A DNA stretch of 64,000 nucleotides, from contig SGBC01000001.1 of assembly GCA_004195045.1 (NCBI GenBank), positions 310,001 through 374,000 of the forward strand. Reading direction: 5' to 3'. The translations under genes and the position numbers were made by a program. The stretch comes from Candidatus Acididesulfobacter guangdongensis (GTDB lineage Bacteria > SZUA-79 > Acidulodesulfobacterales > Acidulodesulfobacteraceae). Shown here piece by piece: positions 1 through 7,352 of this stretch (within the stretch, counting starts at the first letter, position 1; each line of letters begins with the position of its first letter). The notes beneath the pieces are model-generated. The model saw only the letters and a program-made list of their open reading frames with translations. It ran no database searches and was not told the DNA's origin.

Positions 1-1815
1 TCCGTTTTCTATAACATATATGATATCCGCTTTTTTAACGGTTGAAAGTCTATGCGCTATGACAATCGCAATTTTATCCCTGCAGAGATTAAACAGGGCA
101 TCTTGAATATGTTTTTCCGATTCGTTATCCAACGAAGCAGTCGCTTCATCTAAAATCAGTATGGGAGCATTTTTCAAAAAAGCTCTTGCCATTAAAATCC
201 TCTGCTTTTCTCCTCCCGACAATCTCAGTCCCGATTCATCGACTAAAGTATTATATCCTTCAGGGAGGTCAACTATAAAATCATGGGCATACGCAAGCTT
301 AGCGGCGTTAATTATTAAACCGTCGTTAATTTTAATTTCATCTTCTTTTACATTATCGCTGCGCCCGCTATTATTGCGATTATCATCAGCTTCATTAACT
401 GTTTTAAATCTATTTATATTTTCATGCTTTTTCTTATTATCACCAGAACTATCTAAGGAAACATGGGTACCGTATGCGATGTTAAACTTTACGGATTCAT
501 TAAACAGGGACACCTGCTGCGATACGTAAGAAATATTATCTCTTAATTCTTTCAAACTGTATGACGTTATGTTTTTGCCGTTAATTAATATTTCTCCCGC
601 ATCAGGCTGATAAAATCCGGGGAGCAGCATAGACAGGGTGCTTTTGCCTGCCCCTGAGCGCCCTACTATAGCAGCCATTTTCCCTTTTTCCGCGTTCAGA
701 TTGATATTTTTAAGGTCAAAACCGTTTTCTTTATTATAGCTGAAATATAAATTTCTTATTTGCAGATTTTCTATGTTTTTGGGCAAACTCTCGCCTTTAT
801 ATATATCTTCAAAATTATCTTCCATTATTTCAAATACCCTTGACGACGCGGCAATGCCTTCCTGCAGATTATTATTAAGCCTTGACAGGCTTTTCACAGG
901 CTCATATAGAAGTAAAATGGCTGTTAAAAATGAAAAAAAACTGCCGGGGGAATATCCGTATTTTATAACCTGCAGACCGCCGAGAAATATTATAGACGAC
1001 ACGGCGATTCCCCCGACTAATTCCACGAACGGAACTGTAATACCCTTAATTTTAGTCATTCTTATAAGAAATCTGTACAGCCTGTCGGAAAGTTTTTTAA
1101 ACCTGCCTATTTCAAATTCTTGCATATTGTACGCTTTGACTACCCTTAAATTTGAAATAGTCTCGTCAAGAAATTTCGTAATATTGCCCATTTCATTTTG
1201 TGTATCAATACTGGTTTTTCTAGTTTTTTTTCCAAGAAGGGATACCGGTATTATAGCTATCGGAAAAAGTACAAATACTGCAATCGCAAGCTCAAAATCC
1301 ATATAGAAAATAACCGCCAGAAGAATTATAATTGTAAGTATATCTTTTGCTATTGCGCTTAGGGCATTTGAAACGGTATGCTGAATAAGATTGATATCGT
1401 AAGTTATTCTTGCTATAAAAACGCCGGTGGGAATTTTATTAAGTTTCGATATCGGAAGATTAACAATAGATTTATAAACGTCATTCCTGATATTTTTTAT
1501 TATATTTTGCCCGACATATCCGGTATAATACGCTTCCATATAATAAAAAATTCCTTTAGCTATAAATATAGCTATAACTAACAGCGGTATCAAAATAAGT
1601 TCGGAAAAATTTTTAGAAACAAATATGTCGTTAATAAGCGGTTTAACTATGTACGCAAGTATTCCGGTCAGCAAAGAAACTAAACTCATGCTTATTAAAG
1701 CCATAAGCAGGCGATTTTTATAAGGCCGCATATACGGCAGAAGTTTCTTCAGTATTATGTACGACTGCCTTTCGTCTTTATTATTTTTCTTAATATTCGT
1801 TTTCTTTTTAAACAT
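1..1815 (-). CDS. msbA: MsbA-like lipid A export ABC transporter, permease fused to ATPase (partial)
   Basis: Half-type ABC exporter, expected to flip lipid A-core across the inner membrane using ATP. I translated it from the ATG at 1813-1815; the frame stays open to base 1, so the C-terminus lies outside the window (605 residues visible). An N-terminal transmembrane domain covers about residues 20-330. The nucleotide-binding domain has Walker A GRSGAGKST (385-393), a Q-loop VSQQ (about 431-434), signature LSGGE (532-536, E instead of the usual Q), Walker B ILILDEA and the H-loop HRLST. The Q-loop to signature distance is about 99 residues against roughly 57 in E. coli MsbA, because of a hydrophilic Lys/Asn/Asp-rich insert at about 445-490. 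It lies downstream of lpxB, which supports lipid A as substrate; a general multidrug exporter is the alternative. Confidence 0.88.
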   Translation of the reverse strand, partial: MFKKKTNIKKNNKDERQSYIILKKLLPYMRPYKNRLLMALISMSLVSLLTGILAYIVKPLINDIFVSKNFSELILIPLLVIAIFIAKGIFYYMEAYYTGYVGQNIIKNIRNDVYKSIVNLPISKLNKIPTGVFIARITYDINLIQHTVSNALSAIAKDILTIIILLAVIFYMDFELAIAVFVLFPIAIIPVSLLGKKTRKTSIDTQNEMGNITKFLDETISNLRVVKAYNMQEFEIGRFKKLSDRLYRFLIRMTKIKGITVPFVELVGGIAVSSIIFLGGLQVIKYGYSPGSFFSFLTAILLLYEPVKSLSRLNNNLQEGIAASSRVFEIMEDNFEDIYKGESLPKNIENLQIRNLYFSYNKENGFDLKNINLNAEKGKMAAIVGRSGAGKSTLSMLLPGFYQPDAGEILINGKNITSYSLKELRDNISYVSQQVSLFNESVKFNIAYGTHVSLDSSGDNKKKHENINRFKTVNEADDNRNNSGRSDNVKEDEIKINDGLIINAAKLAYAHDFIVDLPEGYNTLVDESGLRLSGGEKQRILMARAFLKNAPILILDEATASLDNESEKHIQDALFNLCRDKIAIVIAHRLSTVKKADIIYVIENG

Positions 1816-1897
1816 AACTTTTATTTTGATTGATTATTTATTTATCATATTCTACTCTGCTATATCCTATCCTAATTTTATCCTGTTTTATTTTATT

Positions 1898-3067
1898 TTA
1901 TATTCTGAAAATATTTTTATTTATAATTGCTGCGGTTTCTTTAAAAGGATTTTTTATAGAATCTAAAATTAAAATAGTTTCTTCTATTTTTGAAATTACC
2001 ATTTTTCTATATTCATCATTTTTTAAATATTTTGCTGTTTCTTTATACACATTTTCGGCAGTAAATTGAGATTCGACTAATTCCGGCACTACCCTTTTTC
2101 CGGCTATTATATTTATCAGTCCTATGTCTTTTACTTTAACAATAAGTTTTGCGATTAAATATGTTAAATAATTTAAGTAATAGATTATTATAACAGGTTT
2201 TTTAAACATTGCGGCTTCCAATGAAGCAGTCCCTGATGCGACGATTATTACGTCGCTCTGCAGAAGAGAATCTTCAAAATAATTTGATATAAAATAGCTT
2301 TCTTTCGGTAATTTTGATTTCTCTAACGCTTTTTCTAAAATAGACGAATCTATTCCTTTCCTGAAAGGAAATATAAATAAAGCGCCGGGGTAGTTAAAAA
2401 GTATAAGCTCGGCTGATTTTATAATCCTCGGACTATGATATTTTAATTCTGATTTCCTTGAGCCGGGTAAAAAAGAAATTATAGGATATTTGTTTTTAAT
2501 ATCTTTATTTTTAGAATTTATATTTTTATCTATCTTGTGTATATTTATAGTTTTTTGTAATTCATCTAATCTGTATTTAATGGGGTTTCCGCTATAATAC
2601 GCCTTTATGCCTTCGTCTTTATATATTTTTACTTCAAATGGAAATATGACTATTACAAATTTTATATATTTTTTTATAAAATATATTCTTTTATACCTTG
2701 ATGCCCATAATTTTGGAGGAACATAATATACGACGGGAATATTCAACCGATAGGCATATTTGGCAATTTTAAAATTAAATGTAGGAAAATCGACAAGAAT
2801 TATCAAATCTGGTTTATTTAATTTTATCCATACTAAAATACGTTTTAATATTTTTTTTATAACCGATATTTTCAGAATTACTTCTATAAAACCCATTACT
2901 GCAAGTTCATTTATATCTGCTATAATTTCTGCGCCTTCCGATTTTAAGTTTTCGCCGCCCATCGCATAAAAATCGGTATCAGGTCTAAGTTTTTTAAATT
3001 CTTTAATTAAACCCGACGCAAGCCAGTCTCCTGAAAGCTCCCCCGATACTATTAATATTTTTCTCAC
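1898..3067 (-). CDS. lpxB: lipid-A-disaccharide synthase LpxB
   Basis: Glycosyltransferase that joins 2,3-diacylglucosamine-1-phosphate (lipid X) to UDP-2,3-diacylglucosamine, giving the lipid A disaccharide at the inner membrane. At 389 residues it has the family's usual length. The N-terminus ILIVSGELSGD followed by AMGGENLKSEGAE matches the LpxB opening. The later FLPGSRKSEL and the SGTASLEAA segment (about residue 280) are the nucleotide-sugar binding part of the GT-B fold. The start is GTG: an in-frame TAA immediately precedes it and no ATG lies nearby downstream. It sits between lpxI and the MsbA-like exporter, so substrate production, condensation and export follow one another. Confidence 0.96.
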   Translation of the reverse strand: MRKILIVSGELSGDWLASGLIKEFKKLRPDTDFYAMGGENLKSEGAEIIADINELAVMGFIEVILKISVIKKILKRILVWIKLNKPDLIILVDFPTFNFKIAKYAYRLNIPVVYYVPPKLWASRYKRIYFIKKYIKFVIVIFPFEVKIYKDEGIKAYYSGNPIKYRLDELQKTINIHKIDKNINSKNKDIKNKYPIISFLPGSRKSELKYHSPRIIKSAELILFNYPGALFIFPFRKGIDSSILEKALEKSKLPKESYFISNYFEDSLLQSDVIIVASGTASLEAAMFKKPVIIIYYLNYLTYLIAKLIVKVKDIGLINIIAGKRVVPELVESQFTAENVYKETAKYLKNDEYRKMVISKIEETILILDSIKNPFKETAAIINKNIFRI

Positions 3068-3123
3068 TTAGCAATTTTCTATATTCAAAATTTGTTTGAC
3101 TATTAACATTTATTTGCGCTAAA

Positions 3124-3930
3124 CTAAATAACATAAACCGCAATACCGTAATCATTGGATTTCTTAATAAATTCCTGTTTATTGATTATTATAGTATTTT
3201 TTTCAAAGGCTAAACATACGCAGCCCGAATCATTCATAGCATCCAATGTACCAGACCCTACCGCCGGTATGTCAAATCTCAAATCTTGCTCCGGTTTGTT
3301 TACTTTTACGACAACAGCGCCTCCGCAAGCCAATTTACCGCCTCTTAGAATTGTTTCATCCGTTCCTTCAATAGCTTCTAATGCCATTACCGATGAATCT
3401 TTGATAACCGCAGTCTGCCCTATATCAGCCCCTGCTATTAATTTAGCTGCATGATATCCGAAATTAATATCCGCCAATTCCTTAGAAGACGGTTTGCGCG
3501 CGGATAACTTTCCCTGTTCTGGAAATATCGAATGTAAATATTTAGTTTGCGGTACTATGATTAAACCTTCTTTTTCTAAATATTTACATATAGCATTTAA
3601 AATTGTATCGTCTTTTTTATCTTTAAGGGATAAAAAAAGGGTAATAGCTTTAAGGTCAGGCTTTATTTTTTTAAACATCAACGTTTTTTTAACCTTGCCT
3701 GCCATAATAATTTCATTAACATTTTCAGATTTAAAAAATTTTATGAGTTTCCCGAGTTCTCCAACGCTTATATATGCAATAGCATCGGCGCAGTCCTTTA
3801 AACTTTCTCCTGCTTCTTCCGCAATTGCGCATACGCAGACATAGAAATTTTGCGACTTAAGCTCCTTAATATACAAAAGCGGAAATTCTCCGTAACCTGC
3901 AATTAAACCTATTTTTTTTTGTTCCGTCAT
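3124..3930 (-). CDS. lpxI: UDP-2,3-diacylglucosamine pyrophosphatase LpxI
   Basis: Hydrolyses UDP-2,3-diacylglucosamine to lipid X and UMP, the step before LpxB. This is the LpxI family (formerly DUF1009), the alternative to LpxH. The 268-residue protein opens with IGLIAGYGEFPLLYIKE, the LpxI N-terminal motif, and has the C-terminal block LRGGKLACGGAVVVKVNKP followed by DIPAVGSGTLDAM. It lies directly between lpxA and lpxB, as in other lineages that use LpxI. The Gfo/Idh-type oxidoreductase gene sometimes found beside lpxI is absent. The start ATG at 3928-3930 is the first in frame. Confidence 0.95.
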   Translation of the reverse strand: MTEQKKIGLIAGYGEFPLLYIKELKSQNFYVCVCAIAEEAGESLKDCADAIAYISVGELGKLIKFFKSENVNEIIMAGKVKKTLMFKKIKPDLKAITLFLSLKDKKDDTILNAICKYLEKEGLIIVPQTKYLHSIFPEQGKLSARKPSSKELADINFGYHAAKLIAGADIGQTAVIKDSSVMALEAIEGTDETILRGGKLACGGAVVVKVNKPEQDLRFDIPAVGSGTLDAMNDSGCVCLAFEKNTIIINKQEFIKKSNDYGIAVYVI

Positions 3931-4024
3931 AAAATTATTTTTAAATGAATATTTTTTAATATTATTAATTATATATTAATGTTCTTTATAACAAGCATAT
4001 TAATTAATTGATTATTTTGCCGTC

Positions 4025-4795
4025 TTATCTTGTTATACCGCGCTTAGAAGTCAAAATGAACTCTATAAATTTTTCTATAATCGGGCTGATATCAATTTCG
4101 TTTTTAATTTTATCGATAGCATTTTTAATCGTCAATTTAGACCTATATACTATTTTGTATGCCTTCTTAACATTTTCTACTTCTTCTTTTGAAAAACCTC
4201 TTCTTTCAAGCCCTATTTTATTTATACCGTAAATTTTGGCTCTGTCGCCGGATGTTATAAGATATGGAGGAATATCCTGCACTACCATAGTTCCGCCTGA
4301 TATCAAAGCAGATTCGCCTATTTTTGTAAATTGATGTATAGCGCATAAACCGCCGAGTATAGCAAAATCTTGAATCTCCACGTGACCTGCAAGAGTCGCG
4401 TGATTAGCTAATATCGCATGATTCCCGATAATGCAATCATGCGCAACGTGCGTTGACATCATAAAAAGATTAAAATCACCGACAACGGTAACATTATTTC
4501 CCGTTACGGTGCCCGGATTGAATGTGGCGTATTCTCTGATTATATTATTATTACCTATAAGCAGCTTTGTATCTTCGCCCTTATATTTTAAATCTTGGGG
4601 AATAGAACCGATTGACGCAAATTGAAATATTTTGTTATCATCGCCTATTTCGGTATTGCCTTCTATGACAACATGAGAAGCAATTTTATTATTTTTTCCT
4701 ATTTTTACATTATCTTTGATTATACAATATGGACCTATTTCGGTAGAATCGTCAATAATTACGTTCTCTCCTATTATTGCAGTTTTGTCTATCAT
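4025..4795 (-). CDS. lpxA: acyl-ACP--UDP-N-acetylglucosamine O-acyltransferase LpxA
   Basis: Transfers a 3-hydroxyacyl chain from ACP to the 3-OH of UDP-GlcNAc, the first lipid A step, in the cytosol. The first 185 or so residues are left-handed beta-helix hexapeptide repeats ([ILV]GxxxxI spacing). The STHVAHDC motif places the catalytic base at His119 (E. coli His125), and GGLCAIHQF follows. The C-terminal helical domain from about 195 (RGFSKEEVENVKKAYK) is specific to LpxA. Its 256 residues are the usual length. It lies in the lpxD-fabZ-lpxA order typical of Gram-negatives. The leader between fabZ and lpxA contains short TTTAA and TTTA runs. Confidence 0.96.
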   Translation of the reverse strand: MIDKTAIIGENVIIDDSTEIGPYCIIKDNVKIGKNNKIASHVVIEGNTEIGDDNKIFQFASIGSIPQDLKYKGEDTKLLIGNNNIIREYATFNPGTVTGNNVTVVGDFNLFMMSTHVAHDCIIGNHAILANHATLAGHVEIQDFAILGGLCAIHQFTKIGESALISGGTMVVQDIPPYLITSGDRAKIYGINKIGLERRGFSKEEVENVKKAYKIVYRSKLTIKNAIDKIKNEIDISPIIEKFIEFILTSKRGITR

Positions 4796-4888
4796 AGTCT
4801 GACAAATATTTTTAATTTAATTTAATTTAATTGAATTATTTATTTATTTATTTTTGATTACGGACATTTTATTTTTTACGCAATATTT

Positions 4889-5362
4889 TTAGGGTGCAAC
4901 AAAAGATGCCATGAGATTTGCCTCGCAGCATAATATATTATCTACCGATGCAGTACCGCGAAACACCCATATCATCTGTTTTTTCTTAATAAGTTCCACG
5001 TTTAAAATTATAGTACTGCCCGGAAGTATGGGTTTTCTAAATCTGGCTTTATCTATTCCCATAAAATATGTCAACATATCTTTCATAGCATCGTCTTCGG
5101 CAGTTTTATAAGCTAAAATACCGCCTGCCTGAGCTAACGACTCTAAAATTAAAACCCCCGGCATAACAGGATGATTAGGAAAATGACCTTGAAAAAAAGG
5201 TTCGTTCATGGTTGTATTTTTTATAGCTTTAATAGACTTTCCTTTCTCAAGACCTATAACTTTATCTATGAGAAGAAACGGAAATCTATGAGGAAGAAGG
5301 CTCATTATCTCCTTGATATCCATAATATAAGAAGATGGTTCAGGTGCGGTTTTATTATTCAT
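4889..5362 (-). CDS. fabZ: 3-hydroxyacyl-ACP dehydratase FabZ
   Basis: Dehydrates 3-hydroxyacyl-ACP in fatty acid synthesis and so competes with LpxA/LpxD for the same acyl donors. The hotdog-fold core reads PHRFPFLLID, then QGHFPNHPVMPGVLILESLAQ. The catalytic pair is His60 and Glu74, spaced as in E. coli (His54/Glu68). It is 157 residues long. The first 12 residues (Pro/Ser/Thr-rich) precede the conserved domain, so a later start is possible, although the ATG at 5360-5362 is the only nearby ATG before MDIKEIM. It lies between lpxD and lpxA. Confidence 0.96.
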   Translation of the reverse strand: MNNKTAPEPSSYIMDIKEIMSLLPHRFPFLLIDKVIGLEKGKSIKAIKNTTMNEPFFQGHFPNHPVMPGVLILESLAQAGGILAYKTAEDDAMKDMLTYFMGIDKARFRKPILPGSTIILNVELIKKKQMIWVFRGTASVDNILCCEANLMASFVAP

Positions 5363-5465
5363 ATTAACAATACCTTATATATAATTTAATATTGCAAGAT
5401 ATAATCAATCGTATCAAGATATAATCCATGTAGCAATGCGGAAATACAACTATTTAAGATAATCT

Positions 5466-6494
5466 TTATATCTTTTTTATTTTATTAAATAGTTCAGGCA
5501 GTTTTTTAAATAATACCATAGAGACGCGCCATTCTTTAATCGGTATTGCCGGAGAACCCGCAACGACTTCATTGTCTTTGATGTCATGCGATATGCCCGA
5601 TTGCGCAGCTATTATCACGTTATCTCCTACAGTTAAATGTCCTGCTACCCCGACTTGACCGCCCATAATAACATTATTCCCGATGACGGCGCTCCCTGCA
5701 ATGCCGGTTTGAGAGGCAAGAGCGCAATTTTCACCTATTGAAACATTGTGAGCAATTTGAACAAGATTATCTATTTTTGTTCCTTTTTTTATAATAGTAG
5801 AACCTATTGCCCCTCTGTCTATTGAAGTTGAAGCGCCTATCTCTACGTCGTCTTCCAATATAGTATTGCCAAGATGTATTATCTTAACATATTCTTTCCC
5901 GTCTTTAGCATACCCGAAGCCGTCGCTTCCAATGACTGAGCCCGCATGTATAATGCAATTATTGCCTATGATAGATTTGCTGTAGACGGTAACATTCGGA
6001 TAAATAGTAACATTATCCCCTATTATAACATTTTGTCCTATAAATACTCCCGGCAAAATTTTGCAGTTCTCACCTATTCTGGACGCTTTTTCTATATAAA
6101 CATTAGGATATATAACCGTACCTTCCCCTATGAGTGCTGTTTTATCTATAAAATCATTGTCCAATACAAATCCGTTTGATGATTCAACGTTATCTGCGCT
6201 ATAAAACAATTGAGTCATTCTGGCGAAAGCCAGATAAGGATTTTTTGTATCTAGAATTGCAAATTTTAAATTAGTCGGAAGTTCATCCTTTAACAGAGAA
6301 AAATCCATTATAACTGCGGCAGCATTTGTTGTATTTAAATATTTTATGTATTTCCTGTCCGCAATAAAACTTATTTCATCGCCGTTAGCATCTTTTAAAG
6401 AATTAATATTCTTAATTTTATAATCGGCAAAGTTTTCTTTGCCGATTATATTCAGAGATAGTAATTTTGCAATTTCTGCTATGGAATAAGACAT
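5466..6494 (-). CDS. lpxD: UDP-3-O-(3-hydroxyacyl)glucosamine N-acyltransferase LpxD
   Basis: Adds the second 3-hydroxyacyl chain, to the 2-amino group, in lipid A synthesis. The N-terminal uridine-binding domain is about residues 1-105 (with EISFIADRKY). It is followed by a long left-handed beta-helix of hexapeptide repeats (about 108-320). The NLVQIAHNV motif places the catalytic His at 249 (E. coli His239), and DGFGYAKDG is the conserved acyl-binding turn. The length of 342 is normal. The gene is separated from ompH upstream by a roughly 290-bp gap that holds a full copy of the dispersed palindromic repeat, which is an unusual interruption for this operon. Confidence 0.96.
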   Translation of the reverse strand: MSYSIAEIAKLLSLNIIGKENFADYKIKNINSLKDANGDEISFIADRKYIKYLNTTNAAAVIMDFSLLKDELPTNLKFAILDTKNPYLAFARMTQLFYSADNVESSNGFVLDNDFIDKTALIGEGTVIYPNVYIEKASRIGENCKILPGVFIGQNVIIGDNVTIYPNVTVYSKSIIGNNCIIHAGSVIGSDGFGYAKDGKEYVKIIHLGNTILEDDVEIGASTSIDRGAIGSTIIKKGTKIDNLVQIAHNVSIGENCALASQTGIAGSAVIGNNVIMGGQVGVAGHLTVGDNVIIAAQSGISHDIKDNEVVAGSPAIPIKEWRVSMVLFKKLPELFNKIKKI

Positions 6495-6561
6495 TTTAAA
6501 TATTTATATTATATATAATAATATTAATTACGTTTATATTATAACTCATACTTTTTTTATC

Positions 6562-6653
6562 GGAAAAGGTGTCAGATTAATTTTTTTGCAAACCTTTTCT
6601 TTGTTAAATGAACTATTTCATATGCAAAAAAAATAAAATCTGACACCTTTTCC
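6562..6653. repeat. Dispersed palindromic repeat, full inner element (copy A)
   Basis: About 92 bp with ends GGAAAAGGTGTCAGATT and its inverse AATCTGACACCTTTTCC, then inner pairing TTTTTTTGCA/TGCAAAAAAA around a loop containing CTTTGTTAAATGAACTATTTC. The same sequence recurs at 22188, 31388, 41807 and, inverted, at 51327. It lies between ompH and lpxD and carries no open frame. The outer TTAATCCTGCAATAG arms seen at other copies are absent here. It could fold into a long RNA hairpin in read-through transcripts. Confidence 0.9.
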
Positions 6654-6788
6654 TTTTAATGAATTTTACAATAAACCTAAATTTTAAACGTATTACTGCA
6701 ATACTATTCAGATTAACTGATATTTATATCTCAATTTATATTTTAAAATATATACAATACATTTAAGCATTTTACAGCTTAAATTTAA

Positions 6789-7313
6789 TTATTTAGAATT
6801 CATCTGATTCAGAACCTGATTTGTAATATCAATAGAATTAACTCTGTAAACTACACCCGGACTGTCAACAACAAGCAGATAGCCTTTTTGTTTCGCAATA
6901 TTAGTTATTATTGCTTTAACCTTTGCAATAATTCCTCTCAGCAGATTAAATCTTTTTTCAGAAATAACACCCTGTACGTGCCTTTCCTCAGAGGAAAAAC
7001 TAGTTATATCCGTTTCAAATTCTTTAGTTTTTTTCAGTTTTTCCGCTGAAGACATTATTGACGAATTCTGTTTTAAATCATTATGCAGCGAGGTTATTTT
7101 TTGTCTCAGGGCGCTTAATTTTGCCTTATACTTTATTACTAAAGAATGAAGAATAGAATTAGCTTTTTTTCCCTGTTTTGACATTGAAATTACTTTTTGC
7201 ATATTTACAACTGCAATTTTAGAACCGGCAGCTTCAGCTTTTGAAGTATTGCTTAAAAAAACCATCACAAACATTAAAATTAAAATAGAAAAAATTAAAC
7301 TTATCCTTTTCAT
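6789..7313 (-). CDS. OmpH/Skp-family periplasmic chaperone
   Basis: Predicted periplasmic chaperone that holds unfolded outer-membrane proteins on the way to BamA. Residues 1-28 form a Sec signal peptide (KR, a hydrophobic stretch, then SKAEAAG). The mature part begins with SKIAVVNMQKV, the typical OmpH first strand. A Lys/Ser-rich coiled-coil arm covers about 45-125, and the C-terminal GYLLVVDSPGVVYR returns to the core, as in Skp trimers. It has 174 residues, normal for the family. It sits directly downstream of bamA (39-bp gap), the usual arrangement. Confidence 0.92.
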   Translation of the reverse strand: MKRISLIFSILILMFVMVFLSNTSKAEAAGSKIAVVNMQKVISMSKQGKKANSILHSLVIKYKAKLSALRQKITSLHNDLKQNSSIMSSAEKLKKTKEFETDITSFSSEERHVQGVISEKRFNLLRGIIAKVKAIITNIAKQKGYLLVVDSPGVVYRVNSIDITNQVLNQMNSK

Positions 7314-7352
7314 AAAACCTCCGATTGTTTTTTTGTTTTATATAAAATTATT

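Noticed and set aside
161-1306. Two plus-strand open frames of 122 and 177 residues near the left edge
   Set aside because: They lie on the opposite strand of the MsbA-like ABC transporter, whose frame carries all expected motifs. Their products look like random low-complexity translation.
4811-4850. Phase-variable simple repeat before lpxA
   Set aside because: The TTTAA/TTTA runs are short, irregular and outside the coding frame. In such AT-rich DNA they are expected by composition.
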